DNA of 44,500 nt from Dichotomicrobium sp046543175 (lineage in GTDB: Bacteria; Pseudomonadota; Alphaproteobacteria; Rhizobiales; Rhodomicrobiaceae), in assembly GCA_046543175.1 (NCBI GenBank), contig JBKGZY010000002.1:1-44500 (forward strand), given 5' to 3'. Positions within the stretch are counted from its first letter, which is position 1. The number at the start of each line of letters is the position of its first letter. Shown here piece by piece: positions 1 through 8,608 of this stretch. The position numbers were made by a program, and so were the translations under genes. The notes under the pieces are model-generated. The model was not told the DNA's origin. It did not search any database and saw only the letters and a program-made list of their open reading frames with translations.

Positions 1-65
1 GCGGTCGTCCGGCGCTTCTTGTCTGGCACGGAGGCTCAACCGGAAAAGCAAGGAGTGCACCGCTC

Positions 66-1211
66 ATGGCGCTGCCCACATTCTCCATGCGCGACCTGCT
101 GGAAGCCGGCGCGCATTTCGGCCATCAGACCCACCGCTGGAACCCGAAGATGGAAGAGTACATCTTCGGCGTGCGCAACGGCATTCACATCATCGACCTG
201 TCGCAGACCGTCCCGCTGCTGCACCAGGCGCTTGTCAAGGTCTCCGAGACCGTCGCGGGCGGCGGGCGCGTGCTGTTCGTCGGCACCAAGCGCCAGGCCT
301 CCGACATCGTCAAGGACGCGGCGCAACGCTCGGCGCAGTATTACATCAATCACCGCTGGTACGGCGGCACGCTGACCAACTGGCAGACGATCACCAACTC
401 GATCAAGCGCCTGCGCTACCTGGAAGAACTGCTCGAAGGCGAGGTCCACGGCTTCACCAAGAAGGAGCTTCTGCACCTCACGCGCGAGCGCGACAAGCTC
501 CAGCAGGCCATCGGCGGCATCAAGGACATGGGCGGCATCCCCGACCTGCTGTTCGTGATCGACACCAACAAGGAAGCCATCGCCGTCGCCGAGGCGCGCA
601 AGCTGAATATCCCGGTCATCGCGATTCTCGACAGCAACTCCAACAGCGACGGCATCGCCTATCCGGTGCCGGGCAACGACGACGCCGGCCGGGCCATCGC
701 GCTTTACTGCGACCTGGTGGCGCGCGCCGCGCTCGACGGCATCGAGAAGGCGACCGCGCTGGCTGGCGGCGACATGGGCGCGGCCGCGGAACCGCAGATG
801 GAGACGCTGCCCGAGGAGCCGGAGGTTCAGGCCACGCCGGTGGCCGAAGCCACGCCGGAGGCGAGCCCGGTGGTCCAGCCGGAGGCCGCCGAGGCCGATG
901 TCGAAGCGGCCCAGGCCGCGCCGCAGGAACCCGCGCCTGAGCCGGCCGTAGCGCCCGCTGCGCCAAGCGGCGGCTTCCGCCGTCTCGACGCGCCGGAAGG
1001 CGAGCCGGACGATCTCCAGAAGATTTCCGGGCTGGGCAAGGTCATGGCCGACAAGCTGAACGCCCACGGCATCTACCATTTCTGGCAGATCGCCAATATG
1101 GGTGCGGACGACCTCGCAAGGCTCGACGAGGAAGTCGGGCTGAAGGGACGCGCCGAGCGCGACGGCTGGATTGAACAGGCCGCGAAACTGATGCAGGAAG
1201 AAGCCGCGTAG
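66..1211 (+). CDS. rpsB: 30S ribosomal protein S2 with a C-terminal helix-hairpin-helix extension
   Basis: Protein S2 of the small ribosomal subunit, 381 aa against the usual 240-260. Residues 1 to about 238 are a normal S2 core: the N-terminal MRDLLEAGAHFGHQTHRWNP signature, then VGTKRQA, INHRWYGGTLTNW and the DTNKEAIAVAEARKL segment are all present. Residues about 240-315 form a linker rich in Ala, Glu and Pro. Residues about 316-378 form a compact domain with the helix-hairpin-helix pattern ISGLGKVMADKLNAHGIYHF followed by WQIA and a GRAERDGWIEQA end. I recognise this module from the C-terminus of ribosomal protein L21 in many alphaproteobacteria. The start is set by AAGGAG at 50-55, 10 bases before ATG. 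tsf follows in the same direction, as usual. The ribosomal role is certain; the role of the tail is unknown. Confidence 0.97.
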   Translation: MALPTFSMRDLLEAGAHFGHQTHRWNPKMEEYIFGVRNGIHIIDLSQTVPLLHQALVKVSETVAGGGRVLFVGTKRQASDIVKDAAQRSAQYYINHRWYGGTLTNWQTITNSIKRLRYLEELLEGEVHGFTKKELLHLTRERDKLQQAIGGIKDMGGIPDLLFVIDTNKEAIAVAEARKLNIPVIAILDSNSNSDGIAYPVPGNDDAGRAIALYCDLVARAALDGIEKATALAGGDMGAAAEPQMETLPEEPEVQATPVAEATPEASPVVQPEAAEADVEAAQAAPQEPAPEPAVAPAAPSGGFRRLDAPEGEPDDLQKISGLGKVMADKLNAHGIYHFWQIANMGADDLARLDEEVGLKGRAERDGWIEQAAKLMQEEAA

Positions 1212-1267
1212 GCGCCCGGACACGGGCGTTGACGGCGGCGGCAGCACGCAATTTTCAAGAGGCAATG

Positions 1268-2197
1268 ATGGCTGAGATCACGGCACAGATGGTCAAGGAT
1301 CTGCGCGACAAGACCGGCGCAGGCATGATGGACTGCAAGACGGCGCTCAAGGAAACCGACGGCGACATGGAAGCCGCCATCGACTGGCTGCGCGCCAAGG
1401 GCTTCGCCAAGGCGGCGAAGAAGGCCGGGCGCACCGCCGCCGACGGGCTGGTCGGCATGGCCGTCGAGGGCACGAAGGGCGCGCTCGTTGAGGTCAACGC
1501 GGAGACCGACTTCGTCGCGCGCAACGACCAGTTCCAGGCGATGGTCGGCGAGATTTCCAGGCTGGCGCTGACAACCGGCGGCGACATCGACGCGCTGGGC
1601 GCCGAGGCCTATCCGGGGACGGACAAGTCGGTCTCGGACTATGTCAGCGAGATGATCGCCACCATCGGCGAGAACATGCGCCTGCGCCGCACCGCCGTCA
1701 TCGAGGTGTCGAGCGGGATCGTGTCGGGCTACATGCACAACCAGATCGCGCCGGGCATGGGCAAGATCGGCGTCATCGTCGGGCTGGAATCGACCGGCGA
1801 CAAGGACAAGCTTCAGGCGCTCGGCAAGCAGCTCGCCATGCATGTCGCGGCGACCAGCCCGCTGGCGGTCGACGCGGACAGTCTCGACCCGGCGATGGTG
1901 GACCGCGAGCGTTCCATTCTCGTCGAGCAGGCGCGCGAGTCCGGCAAGCCGGACAATATCATCGAAAAGATGGTGGAAGGCCGGCTCAACAAGTATTATC
2001 AGGAAGTCGTGCTGATGAAGCAGGCGCTGGTCACCGACCCCGACAACACGGTCGAGAAGGCGATCAAGGCGGCCGAGGACGATGTCGGCGCGCCGATCAA
2101 GGTGGTCGGCTTCGAGCGCTACGCGCTCGGCGAGGGAATCGATACCGAGGACGAAGAGTCCGACGCCGCGGTCGCCGCCGCTGCTGCCGGCTCATAA
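1268..2197 (+). CDS. tsf: Translation elongation factor Ts
   Basis: EF-Ts catalyses GDP/GTP exchange on EF-Tu. The N-terminal UBA-like part shows VKDLRDKTGAGMMDCKTAL, and TDFVARND, the EF-Tu interaction signature, follows. The core then carries the repeated dimerisation region (GKIGVIVGLES, MHVAATSPLAV). The chosen start gives 309 aa, the usual length. The frame is open back to a TTG at 1229, but AAGAGG at 1257-1262 sits 5 bases before the second of two adjacent ATG codons at 1268, and homologues start MAEIT. The C-terminus ends in an Ala-rich stretch after an acidic DTEDEESD segment. It lies 56 bases after rpsB and is probably co-transcribed with it. Confidence 0.96.
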   Translation: MAEITAQMVKDLRDKTGAGMMDCKTALKETDGDMEAAIDWLRAKGFAKAAKKAGRTAADGLVGMAVEGTKGALVEVNAETDFVARNDQFQAMVGEISRLALTTGGDIDALGAEAYPGTDKSVSDYVSEMIATIGENMRLRRTAVIEVSSGIVSGYMHNQIAPGMGKIGVIVGLESTGDKDKLQALGKQLAMHVAATSPLAVDADSLDPAMVDRERSILVEQARESGKPDNIIEKMVEGRLNKYYQEVVLMKQALVTDPDNTVEKAIKAAEDDVGAPIKVVGFERYALGEGIDTEDEESDAAVAAAAAGS

Positions 2198-2275
2198 GGT
2201 TCAGTCAACCGGCCGGGCGCGCCGAAGGCCGTCATCTTTGAGGGTGCGCCGGAGCAAAAGGCGCTGGAAGAGGCT

Positions 2276-2998
2276 ATGGCCGGCGATACCGTCAAATTCC
2301 ATCGCGTGCTGATGAAGCTGTCTGGCGAGGCGCTGCTGGGCAGCCAGCCGTTCGGCACGGATGCCCAGGTGGTCGCGCGTATCGCGGGCGAGATCCGGGC
2401 GGCCGTGGCGGAAGGCTTCCAGCTTGCGCTGGTCGTTGGCGGGGGCAACATCTTCCGCGGTGTCGCCGGCGCGGCGAACGGCATGGACCGGGCAAAGGCC
2501 GACGATATCGGCATGCTGGCCACGGTGATGAACGCGCTGACGCTGGAGAATGGCCTGCGCCGCGCCGGTGTGGCGGCGCAGACCTTCAGCGCCGTCCCCA
2601 TGCCGACCATCTGTCGGCCCTTCCAGCGCGAAGAGGCCCGCGCCGCGCTCGATGCCGGGCAGACGGTGATTTTCGCCGGCGGGACGGGCAGCCCGTTCTT
2701 CACCACCGACACGACGGCGGCGCTGCGCGCGGCTGAGATGCGCTGCGACGCGATCCTGAAAGGCACATCGGTGGACGGGGTGTATTCCGCCGATCCGAAA
2801 GTCGACCCAAACGCGGAATATTACCAGCGGATCAGCTACGACGACGTGCTGAACCGGGATCTGCGGGTCATGGACGGGGCGGCCATCGCGCTGGCGCGCG
2901 ACAACGACATTCCCATCGTCGTGTTCTCGATGCGCGAGGCCGGAAGCCTCGTGAATGTCTTGACCGGGAAAACACGTTGCACGACCGTGACGCGGTGA
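2276..2998 (+). CDS. pyrH: Uridylate kinase (UMP kinase)
   Basis: Phosphorylates UMP to UDP in pyrimidine nucleotide synthesis; bacterial UMP kinases are hexamers of the amino-acid-kinase fold. The 240 aa match the family length. Visible motifs are VLMKLSGEALLG (residues 11-22, phosphate-binding start), VVGGGNIFRG, the MGMLATVMNALTLENGL-like segment (here IGMLATVMNALTLENGL), FAGGTGSPFFTTDTTAALRA, and KGTSVDGVYSADPK near the nucleotide site. GGAAGAGG at 2266-2273 is only 2 bases from the ATG, so ribosome placement is unusual, but no other start preserves the conserved N-terminus. The gene sits between tsf and frr, the classical order. Confidence 0.97.
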   Translation: MAGDTVKFHRVLMKLSGEALLGSQPFGTDAQVVARIAGEIRAAVAEGFQLALVVGGGNIFRGVAGAANGMDRAKADDIGMLATVMNALTLENGLRRAGVAAQTFSAVPMPTICRPFQREEARAALDAGQTVIFAGGTGSPFFTTDTTAALRAAEMRCDAILKGTSVDGVYSADPKVDPNAEYYQRISYDDVLNRDLRVMDGAAIALARDNDIPIVVFSMREAGSLVNVLTGKTRCTTVTR

Positions 2999-3086
2999 GC
3001 GGCACGTTTCCGGCGTGGAAGCGCAGCGCGGTTGCGCCGCGTCTTTCGCCGGGTGATACCGCATGAATGTCGACAGGGAGAACGAC

Positions 3087-3656
3087 ATGTCGGACGAGGC
3101 GGAACAATTCGACACGAAGGCGCTCGAGAAGCGCATGCAGGGCGCCTTGAGCGTCTTGAAGCAGGAATTCGGTGGTATGCGCACCGGCCGGGCGAGCGCG
3201 AGCCTGCTCGACCCGATCACGGTGAACGCTTATGGCACGCGCATGCCGATCAACCAGGTGGCGACCGTCAGCGTGCCGGAGCCGCGGATGATCAGCGTGC
3301 ATGTCTGGGACAAGACCCAGGTGAGCGCAGTGGAGAAGGCGATCCGCGAGTCCGATCTCGGCCTGAATCCCATCGTGGACGGCACGATGCTGCGCCTGCC
3401 GATCCCGGAAATGACCGAGGAGCGCCGCAAGGAGTTGGCCAAGGTCTGCGCGAAATACGCCGAGCAGGCCCGCGTGGCGGTGCGCAATGTCCGCCGGGAC
3501 GGCATGGACCAGCTCAAGAAACAGGAGAAGGAGGGTGTCATCGGCCAGGACGAGCATCATGCGCTCGCCGACGAGGTCCAGAGCCTGACCGACAAGTATA
3601 TCGGCGAGATCGACACTGCGTTGGCCGACAAGGAAAAGGAAATCATGCAGGTCTAG
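3087..3656 (+). CDS. frr: Ribosome recycling factor
   Basis: RRF splits post-termination ribosomes together with EF-G. The 189 aa protein carries LEKRMQGALSVLKQEFGGMRTGRAS near the N-terminus, PINQVATVSVPEPRM, the NPIVDGTMLRLPIPEMTEERRKEL hinge region and the C-terminal helix with RNVRRDGMDQLKKQEK. The frame is open to an ATG at 3063, but AGGGAG at 3075-3080 lies 6 bases before the ATG at 3087 and this start gives the family length (about 185). It follows pyrH by 88 bases and precedes uppS. Confidence 0.96.
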   Translation: MSDEAEQFDTKALEKRMQGALSVLKQEFGGMRTGRASASLLDPITVNAYGTRMPINQVATVSVPEPRMISVHVWDKTQVSAVEKAIRESDLGLNPIVDGTMLRLPIPEMTEERRKELAKVCAKYAEQARVAVRNVRRDGMDQLKKQEKEGVIGQDEHHALADEVQSLTDKYIGEIDTALADKEKEIMQV

Positions 3657-3708
3657 GGTGGCAAAAAGCGAGACAGCCCAACACGAGTGAAAGCCGCCAC
3701 GAGCGAAC

Positions 3709-4461
3709 ATGTATTACGAAAACGACCCCCAGCCGGAGACGCGCCTTGTGGCGCCCACGCATCTCGCAATCATCATGGACGGTAACGGCCGCTGGGCACA
3801 GCAGCGGGGGCTGCCGCGCATCGAGGGGCACCGCATGGGGGTGGAGCGCGTAAAAGATTGCGTGCGCGCCGCTGCGGAAATCGGCATCGAATACTTGACG
3901 CTGTTCAGCTTTTCCTCGGAGAACTGGCGCAGGCCGCGGGACGAAGTCGAAGCGCTGATGTCTCTCATCAAGCGCTTTATTCGCCAGGAGCTGGTCGAGC
4001 TTCACGAGAACAACGTTCGGGTGCGTGTTATCGGGACGATGAACTGGGTTGATTCGGAAATCGTCGCCATGATCGAGGAGTCGCACGCCTTGACGGCGAA
4101 CAATACCGGTCTCCAGCTTACGGTCGCGTTCAATTACGGGGCGCGCGACGAGATTGCACGCGCCGCCCGCCAGCTTGCCGAGGACGTTGCCGCCGGGCGC
4201 TTGCGGCCCGAAGACGTGGACGCCGGGGCAATCGAGCAGCGGCTGGACACGTCCGGGCTGCCGGATCCCGATCTTCTGATCCGCACCAGCGGTGAGGTCC
4301 GGCTGAGCAATTTCCTGCTCTGGCAACTTGCCTATGCCGAGTTGATGTTCGTGGAGGATTACTGGCCTGATTTCGACCGCGAGGCCCTGATCCGCACGAT
4401 CGCCGCCTTCCAGAACCGCGAGCGGCGCTTCGGCGGGCTTTCGGCGCGGTGCACGGCATAG
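3709..4461 (+). CDS. uppS: Undecaprenyl diphosphate synthase (di-trans,poly-cis)
   Basis: cis-Prenyltransferase that adds isopentenyl units to farnesyl diphosphate to make undecaprenyl diphosphate, precursor of the lipid carrier for peptidoglycan and O-antigen. The 250 aa contain the catalytic signature HLAIIMDGNGRWAQQRGLPR (residues about 19-38, with the metal-binding Asp in MDGNGRWA), the LTLFSFSSENWRRP substrate loop and the C-terminal DLLIRTSGEVRLSNFLLWQ signature. No good Shine-Dalgarno precedes the ATG; the start is set by homology and by the short distance to the conserved block. It is followed by an unusually long gene-free stretch before cdsA. Confidence 0.95.
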   Translation: MYYENDPQPETRLVAPTHLAIIMDGNGRWAQQRGLPRIEGHRMGVERVKDCVRAAAEIGIEYLTLFSFSSENWRRPRDEVEALMSLIKRFIRQELVELHENNVRVRVIGTMNWVDSEIVAMIEESHALTANNTGLQLTVAFNYGARDEIARAARQLAEDVAAGRLRPEDVDAGAIEQRLDTSGLPDPDLLIRTSGEVRLSNFLLWQLAYAELMFVEDYWPDFDREALIRTIAAFQNRERRFGGLSARCTA

Positions 4462-4845
4462 CCCGCACCCCCCGAACGCTCGCTGACACCAAGTCGCTCA
4501 GGCGCGGATTTCCCGGTTTACCCCCGGCGCGGACGCCGCTATGAACGAGCGATGACGGCACGAAGAGGGCCAGCGTCCGTCTCCACGGATTGCACGCTTT
4601 CGCTTATGGAGTCGTTTTAAGCAACGCGGGACCACTCTGCCTTGCAGAGCCGCAGCTCCGGCGCGAGCCCGGTGGAACTGTGACAAGTACAAAAACGCGG
4701 GCGTTCAAACGGTCCGGGCAAACCGGAGCACGCCCCGGCCCGGGGGCAAAGGCTATGAGCGTTGACGAAGCGATTGCTCGTTCTGTCGGACGGCCCAACG
4801 CCTGGAGTTCTATTCGCTTGTCAGGGCGAGGTTGGGCCGCGAGCC
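4462..4845 (+). other. Gene-free stretch between uppS and cdsA
   Basis: 384 bases without a convincing gene. All open frames here are short, out of register with any family I know, and begin or end inside neighbouring genes. I see no tRNA, no clear terminator and no convincing promoter pair. The stretch is GC-rich with some short C/G runs. It could hold an internal promoter or an untranslated region of cdsA. Confidence 0.5.
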
Positions 4846-5733
4846 ATGCGCCACTCTTCCCGACGCAAGACGCCGCTCAACCGGGAAGATCCTGATTTGC
4901 CGCCGTCCAGCGACAACCTCACCATACGCATCATTTCGGGCGTGGCGCTGGGCGCCGCAGCCTTGGCACTGACTTATGCCGGCCCGGTGCCGTTCGCATT
5001 TCTCGTGAGCGCATTTGTCGCCGTCATGGCCTGGGAATGGGGGCGGCTCGTGTGCTCCGGCGGTTTCGACGTCGCCTGGGCGGTGCAGGTGGCATCGACC
5101 GTAATTGCGACCGTGCTGGCTGCGTCCGATGATTTGATCCTTGCGGTCCTCGCCATTGTCGCCGGAACATTGACGGTCTTTCTGCTGCGGCGCTGGCACC
5201 TGAATGCGGCACGGTCCTGGTGGGGGGCGACGGGCGTCTACTATGTCGGATTGCCGGCCATCGCGCTTGTCTGGATCAGGTCGGATGCCGAATTCGGCTG
5301 GTATGCCGTGTTGTTCATCTTCATCACTGTCTGGACGACGGATACCGCAGCCTATATCTTCGGGAAAATGATTGGCGGGCCGCTGCTTGCGCCGGACATT
5401 TCACCTAAGAAAACCTGGGCCGGCTTCACAGGCGGGCTGGTCTTCGCGACCCTGCTGGGTGCAGGCGTTCTGATCGGTCTGGCCGGCGCGCAGGCATGGC
5501 TGCCGGTGATCGCGCTGAGCGCGGCGGTCTCGCTGGTGGCGCAAGCGGGCGATCTCGGCGAATCCTCGCTGAAACGCCTGTTCGGGCGCAAGGATTCCAG
5601 CGGTGTCATTCCCGGGCATGGCGGCGTCCTCGACCGTGTCGACGGGCTGGTCTTCGCGGCATTGACCTGTGCGGCCGTGGCGATCATCCGCGCGCCGGAG
5701 GCGCCGGGATATGCGCTGGTTGTGTGGGGATAA
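4846..5733 (+). CDS. cdsA: Phosphatidate cytidylyltransferase
   Basis: Inner-membrane enzyme that makes CDP-diacylglycerol from phosphatidic acid and CTP, the branch point of phospholipid synthesis. The protein has about eight hydrophobic segments starting at residue 21 (IIISGVALGAAALALTY-like region) and the full family signature near residue 240: SSLKRLFGRKDSSGVIPGHG followed by GVLDRVDG. The aspartate-containing TDTAAYIFGKMIGG segment is also typical. The chosen ATG gives 295 aa. The frame is open to TTG 4762, which would add 28 residues lacking conservation. AGGGCGAGG lies at 4822-4830, rather far (15 bases) from the ATG, so the start is uncertain. dxr follows directly. Confidence 0.92.
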   Translation: MRHSSRRKTPLNREDPDLPPSSDNLTIRIISGVALGAAALALTYAGPVPFAFLVSAFVAVMAWEWGRLVCSGGFDVAWAVQVASTVIATVLAASDDLILAVLAIVAGTLTVFLLRRWHLNAARSWWGATGVYYVGLPAIALVWIRSDAEFGWYAVLFIFITVWTTDTAAYIFGKMIGGPLLAPDISPKKTWAGFTGGLVFATLLGAGVLIGLAGAQAWLPVIALSAAVSLVAQAGDLGESSLKRLFGRKDSSGVIPGHGGVLDRVDGLVFAALTCAAVAIIRAPEAPGYALVVWG

Positions 5734-5752
5734 TCGAACGGATGAGGTGCGC

Positions 5753-7021
5753 TTGACACCGACGCAGAACGCTCCCGCCGCAACGTCTGATGCCGTCGCC
5801 GCACCGGAACGCGAGCTGGCCGACAGCCCCGGACCGGCTCGCTGCAAGCGCGTGAGCGTTCTGGGCGCGACCGGCTCGATCGGTGAGAACACGCTTGATC
5901 TCATTGCGCGCAATCCCGGCTGTGCGGAAATCGTCGCGCTGACGGCCAACACGAACGCCGTGCGACTGGCCGAGCTTGCGATCCGGCATCGTGCGCAGCT
6001 CGCCGTGATCGGCGAGCCGGGCCAGTATCAGGTGCTCAAGGACGCGCTTGCCGGCACCGGTATAGCGGTGGCGGCCGGCGAGGATGCCGTGGCCGACGCC
6101 GCACGCGCTCCTGCCGACTGGGTGATGGCCGCGATTGTCGGCGCGGCGGGCCTGCGTCCGGCCTTTGCAGCGGCGGAGCAGGGGATTTGCCTGGCGCTGG
6201 CCAACAAGGAATGCCTGGTCTCCGGCGGCGAGGCGTTCCTGCGCGCCGTGAAGCGCGGCGGCAGCACGCTGCTGCCGGTGGACTCCGAGCATTCGGCCGC
6301 GCAACAGGCGATGGAAGGCCATCCCCGCGAGGCGATCGAGCGTATCCTGCTGACGGCCTCGGGTGGTCCGTTCCGGGAATGCAGCCTGGAGCAGTTGCGC
6401 GTGGCGCGTCCTGAACAGGCGCTCAAGCATCCGAACTGGGAGATGGGCCAGAAGATCACCATCGACAGCGCCACCCTTATGAATAAGGGCTTGGAACTGA
6501 TCGAGGCGTTCTACCTGTTTCCGGTTGAAAGGCAGCAACTCGGTGTGGTCGTCCATCCGCAGTCCATCGTGCACTGCCTCGTTGAGTATTGCGACGGGTC
6601 GGTCCTGGCGCAGATGGGCGCGCCGGACATGCGCACGCCCATCGCCTATGCGCTGGCTTGGCCCGAGCGGATGTCCGCCCCGACCGAGCGGCTCGATCTC
6701 GCGCGGATCGGGCAGCTTACTTTCGAGGCGCCGGATGAGACGCGTTTCCCCGCATTGCGTATCGCGCGCGAGGCGCTGGATGCCGGGGGCAGCGCGCCGA
6801 CCGTGCTGAACGCCGCGAACGAAATCGCTGTGGCCGCGTTCTTGGAAAAACGGATCGGCTTCATGGCGATCGCCGAACTGATCGAGCGCACGCTGGAACG
6901 TGCCGCGGCGACCGCCGGTACCGGGGCGCTCCGCGGTCTCGAGGACGTCATCGCCGCCGACCGGGAGGCCCGCCGGCTGGCGAGCGCGTTGTTGAACACT
7001 GCCGTCGGGGAAAATGCGTAG
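5753..7021 (+). CDS. dxr: 1-deoxy-D-xylulose 5-phosphate reductoisomerase
   Basis: NADPH-dependent conversion of DXP to MEP, first committed step of the non-mevalonate isoprenoid pathway. The NADPH site GATGSIGENTLDLI is at residues 38-51 of the chosen model; ANKECLVSGGEAF, DSEHSA, SGGPFR, MGQKITIDSATLMNKGLELI and VHPQSIVHCLVEY mark the catalytic and metal-binding region. Starting at TTG 5753, with GGATGAGG at 5740-5747 5 bases upstream, gives 422 aa, slightly longer than the common 390-400 because of a loose N-terminus. An ATG at 5711 would overlap cdsA by 23 bases and is the main alternative. Product is sure, start is not. Confidence 0.93.
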   Translation: MTPTQNAPAATSDAVAAPERELADSPGPARCKRVSVLGATGSIGENTLDLIARNPGCAEIVALTANTNAVRLAELAIRHRAQLAVIGEPGQYQVLKDALAGTGIAVAAGEDAVADAARAPADWVMAAIVGAAGLRPAFAAAEQGICLALANKECLVSGGEAFLRAVKRGGSTLLPVDSEHSAAQQAMEGHPREAIERILLTASGGPFRECSLEQLRVARPEQALKHPNWEMGQKITIDSATLMNKGLELIEAFYLFPVERQQLGVVVHPQSIVHCLVEYCDGSVLAQMGAPDMRTPIAYALAWPERMSAPTERLDLARIGQLTFEAPDETRFPALRIAREALDAGGSAPTVLNAANEIAVAAFLEKRIGFMAIAELIERTLERAAATAGTGALRGLEDVIAADREARRLASALLNTAVGENA

Positions 7022-7100
7022 CATCGCACGCCCGGCGCGGCTTAGGGCGCACTGCAAAATGGCCCGTCCCGGAGATGGTCCGGGAGGGGACAGCTTCTCG

Positions 7101-7165
7101 GGAAAAATGCGCGTCAAATCAAACGACTAGAGCGGTTATTCCGGTGCAGTCCGAGCGGAAACCGC
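7101..7165. repeat. Mosaic palindromic repeat upstream of rseP
   Basis: A module reading GGAAAAATGCG, then CAAATCAAA and ACTAGAGC, leads into a hairpin: GCGGTT (7132-7137) pairs with AACCGC (7160-7165), and TCCG (7140-7143) with CGGA (7156-7159), around a 12-base loop. On the opposite strand the repeat at 14577-14702 carries the matching order GAAAATGCG, CAAAACAAA, ACTTAGAGC, then another palindrome. The common first module with different palindromes suggests one mosaic repeat family. I recall similar intergenic elements from Hyphomicrobiales genomes. It ends about 30 bases before the rseP start. Confidence 0.6.
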
Positions 7166-7196
7166 GCTGAAGCCATCATGGAGAGTGATACCTTTC

Positions 7197-8348
7197 ATGG
7201 CGTTTCTTGATTCCATCATCAGTTTCGGGACGACGGTGCTTGCCTGGGCGATCCCGTTCCTCGTCGTGCTCGGCCTCGTGGTGTTCATCCACGAGATGGG
7301 CCATTTCCTCATCGCGCGCTTGAATGGCGTCGCGGTGGAAGTCTTTTCCATCGGCTTCGGCCCGGAAATCGGCGGCTTCCACGACAAGCACGGTACCCGG
7401 TGGCGGGTCGCATGGATTCCGTTGGGCGGCTACGTGAAATTCCTGGGCGACGAGAACGCCGCCAGCATGCCGAGCCAGGAAGCCGCGGAATCGGTTTCGC
7501 CGGAGGACCGCGCGCGCATGTTCCAGTTCAAGCCGGTCGGCGTGCGCGCGGCCGTGGTGGCAGCGGGACCATTCGCCAATTTCATTCTGGCGCTGGTGAT
7601 CTTCGCCGGGCTGTTCATGGCCTATGGCAAGGCGGTGATCGAGCCGCGCGTCGATGAGGTCGTGGCGGGCAGTCCCGCCGAGGAGGCCGGCTTCCAGCCC
7701 GGCGACCTGATCCTGAGCATCGATGGCGACGAGATCGAGAGCTTCGAGGAAATGGTGCGCATGGTCGGCCTGAGTGCCGAGCAGCCGCTCGACATGGTGG
7801 TCATGCGCGACGGCTCGCGCGTGTCCCTCACGGTCACCCCGGAGATCGTCGAAACCGAGAGCCGCTTCGGCACGGCGCGCATCGCGCGAATCGGCATCCG
7901 CGGCGCGGCGGATCAGAGCGACGTGATCGTGAAGACCTACGGGCCGCTCGAAGCCGTCGGCCGGAGTTTTCAGGAGACGTATTTCTGGATCAAGCAGCCG
8001 ATCATCTTCATCGGTGAACTGGTTGGCGGGCGCGCCTCGGCGGATCAGCTTGGCGGGCCGGTGCGAATCGCGCAAATGTCCAAGGCGGTCGCGTCGATCG
8101 GCATCCCCGAGTTGCTGCGCTGGACGGCGATCATCTCGATCAGCATCGGGCTGATCAACCTGTTCCCGATCCCCGTGCTCGACGGCGGACATCTGGTCTT
8201 CTATGGCATAGAAGCCATACGCGGCCGGCCTCTGAACGAAAAGGCGCAGGAAATCGGCTTTCGCATTGGTCTGGCGCTGGTTCTCATGTTAATGATCTTC
8301 GTGACGTGGAATGACGTGGTTCAACTCATTGAACGAGGCGGGCAATAG
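7197..8348 (+). CDS. rseP: Site-2 intramembrane zinc metalloprotease RseP
   Basis: Site-2 protease of the inner membrane (RseP/EcfE/MmpA type), which cleaves anti-sigma factors and membrane-embedded remnants. The zinc motif HEMGH is at residues 32-36 inside the first hydrophobic segment, the PDZ domain spans about 130-210 (VDEVVAGSPAEEAGFQPGDL), and the second zinc-ligand motif LFPIPVLDGGHL has its Asp at residue 329. The ATG at 7197 gives 383 aa; a GTG at 7185 would add four residues. GGAGAG at 7180-7185 is the likely Shine-Dalgarno. Its place between dxr and bamA is standard in proteobacteria. Confidence 0.95.
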   Translation: MAFLDSIISFGTTVLAWAIPFLVVLGLVVFIHEMGHFLIARLNGVAVEVFSIGFGPEIGGFHDKHGTRWRVAWIPLGGYVKFLGDENAASMPSQEAAESVSPEDRARMFQFKPVGVRAAVVAAGPFANFILALVIFAGLFMAYGKAVIEPRVDEVVAGSPAEEAGFQPGDLILSIDGDEIESFEEMVRMVGLSAEQPLDMVVMRDGSRVSLTVTPEIVETESRFGTARIARIGIRGAADQSDVIVKTYGPLEAVGRSFQETYFWIKQPIIFIGELVGGRASADQLGGPVRIAQMSKAVASIGIPELLRWTAIISISIGLINLFPIPVLDGGHLVFYGIEAIRGRPLNEKAQEIGFRIGLALVLMLMIFVTWNDVVQLIERGGQ

Positions 8349-8608
8349 CAGCGTGACATCGGCGAATGAAAACGTTGCGATCCGCGATAAATACAACCGA
8401 GTGGTTCCGCGTAGCTTGCCGGCGGTCCAGGTCGTGGCCCCTGCGCCACGTGCCTGGCGGATAATCTGGACGGCCGGCATTGTGCCACTATGCAGTCATA
8501 AACCGGCGGCTTAGTGTGGCACGGGCTTTGAGAAATAAGACGGGTCCAGGCGCGGCTTCGGCGCGAATGGGCGAGGGGACACAGTGATTTCGAGGGGCAC
8601 AAAGGTCG

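Noticed and set aside
36..1265. A 409-codon open frame on the - strand across rpsB
   Set aside because: It mirrors rpsB codon by codon in a high-GC gene and has no recognisable domain; the + strand S2 protein is certain. The same applies to the long antisense frames over dxr, rseP, lpxA, trpE, pyrG and holB.
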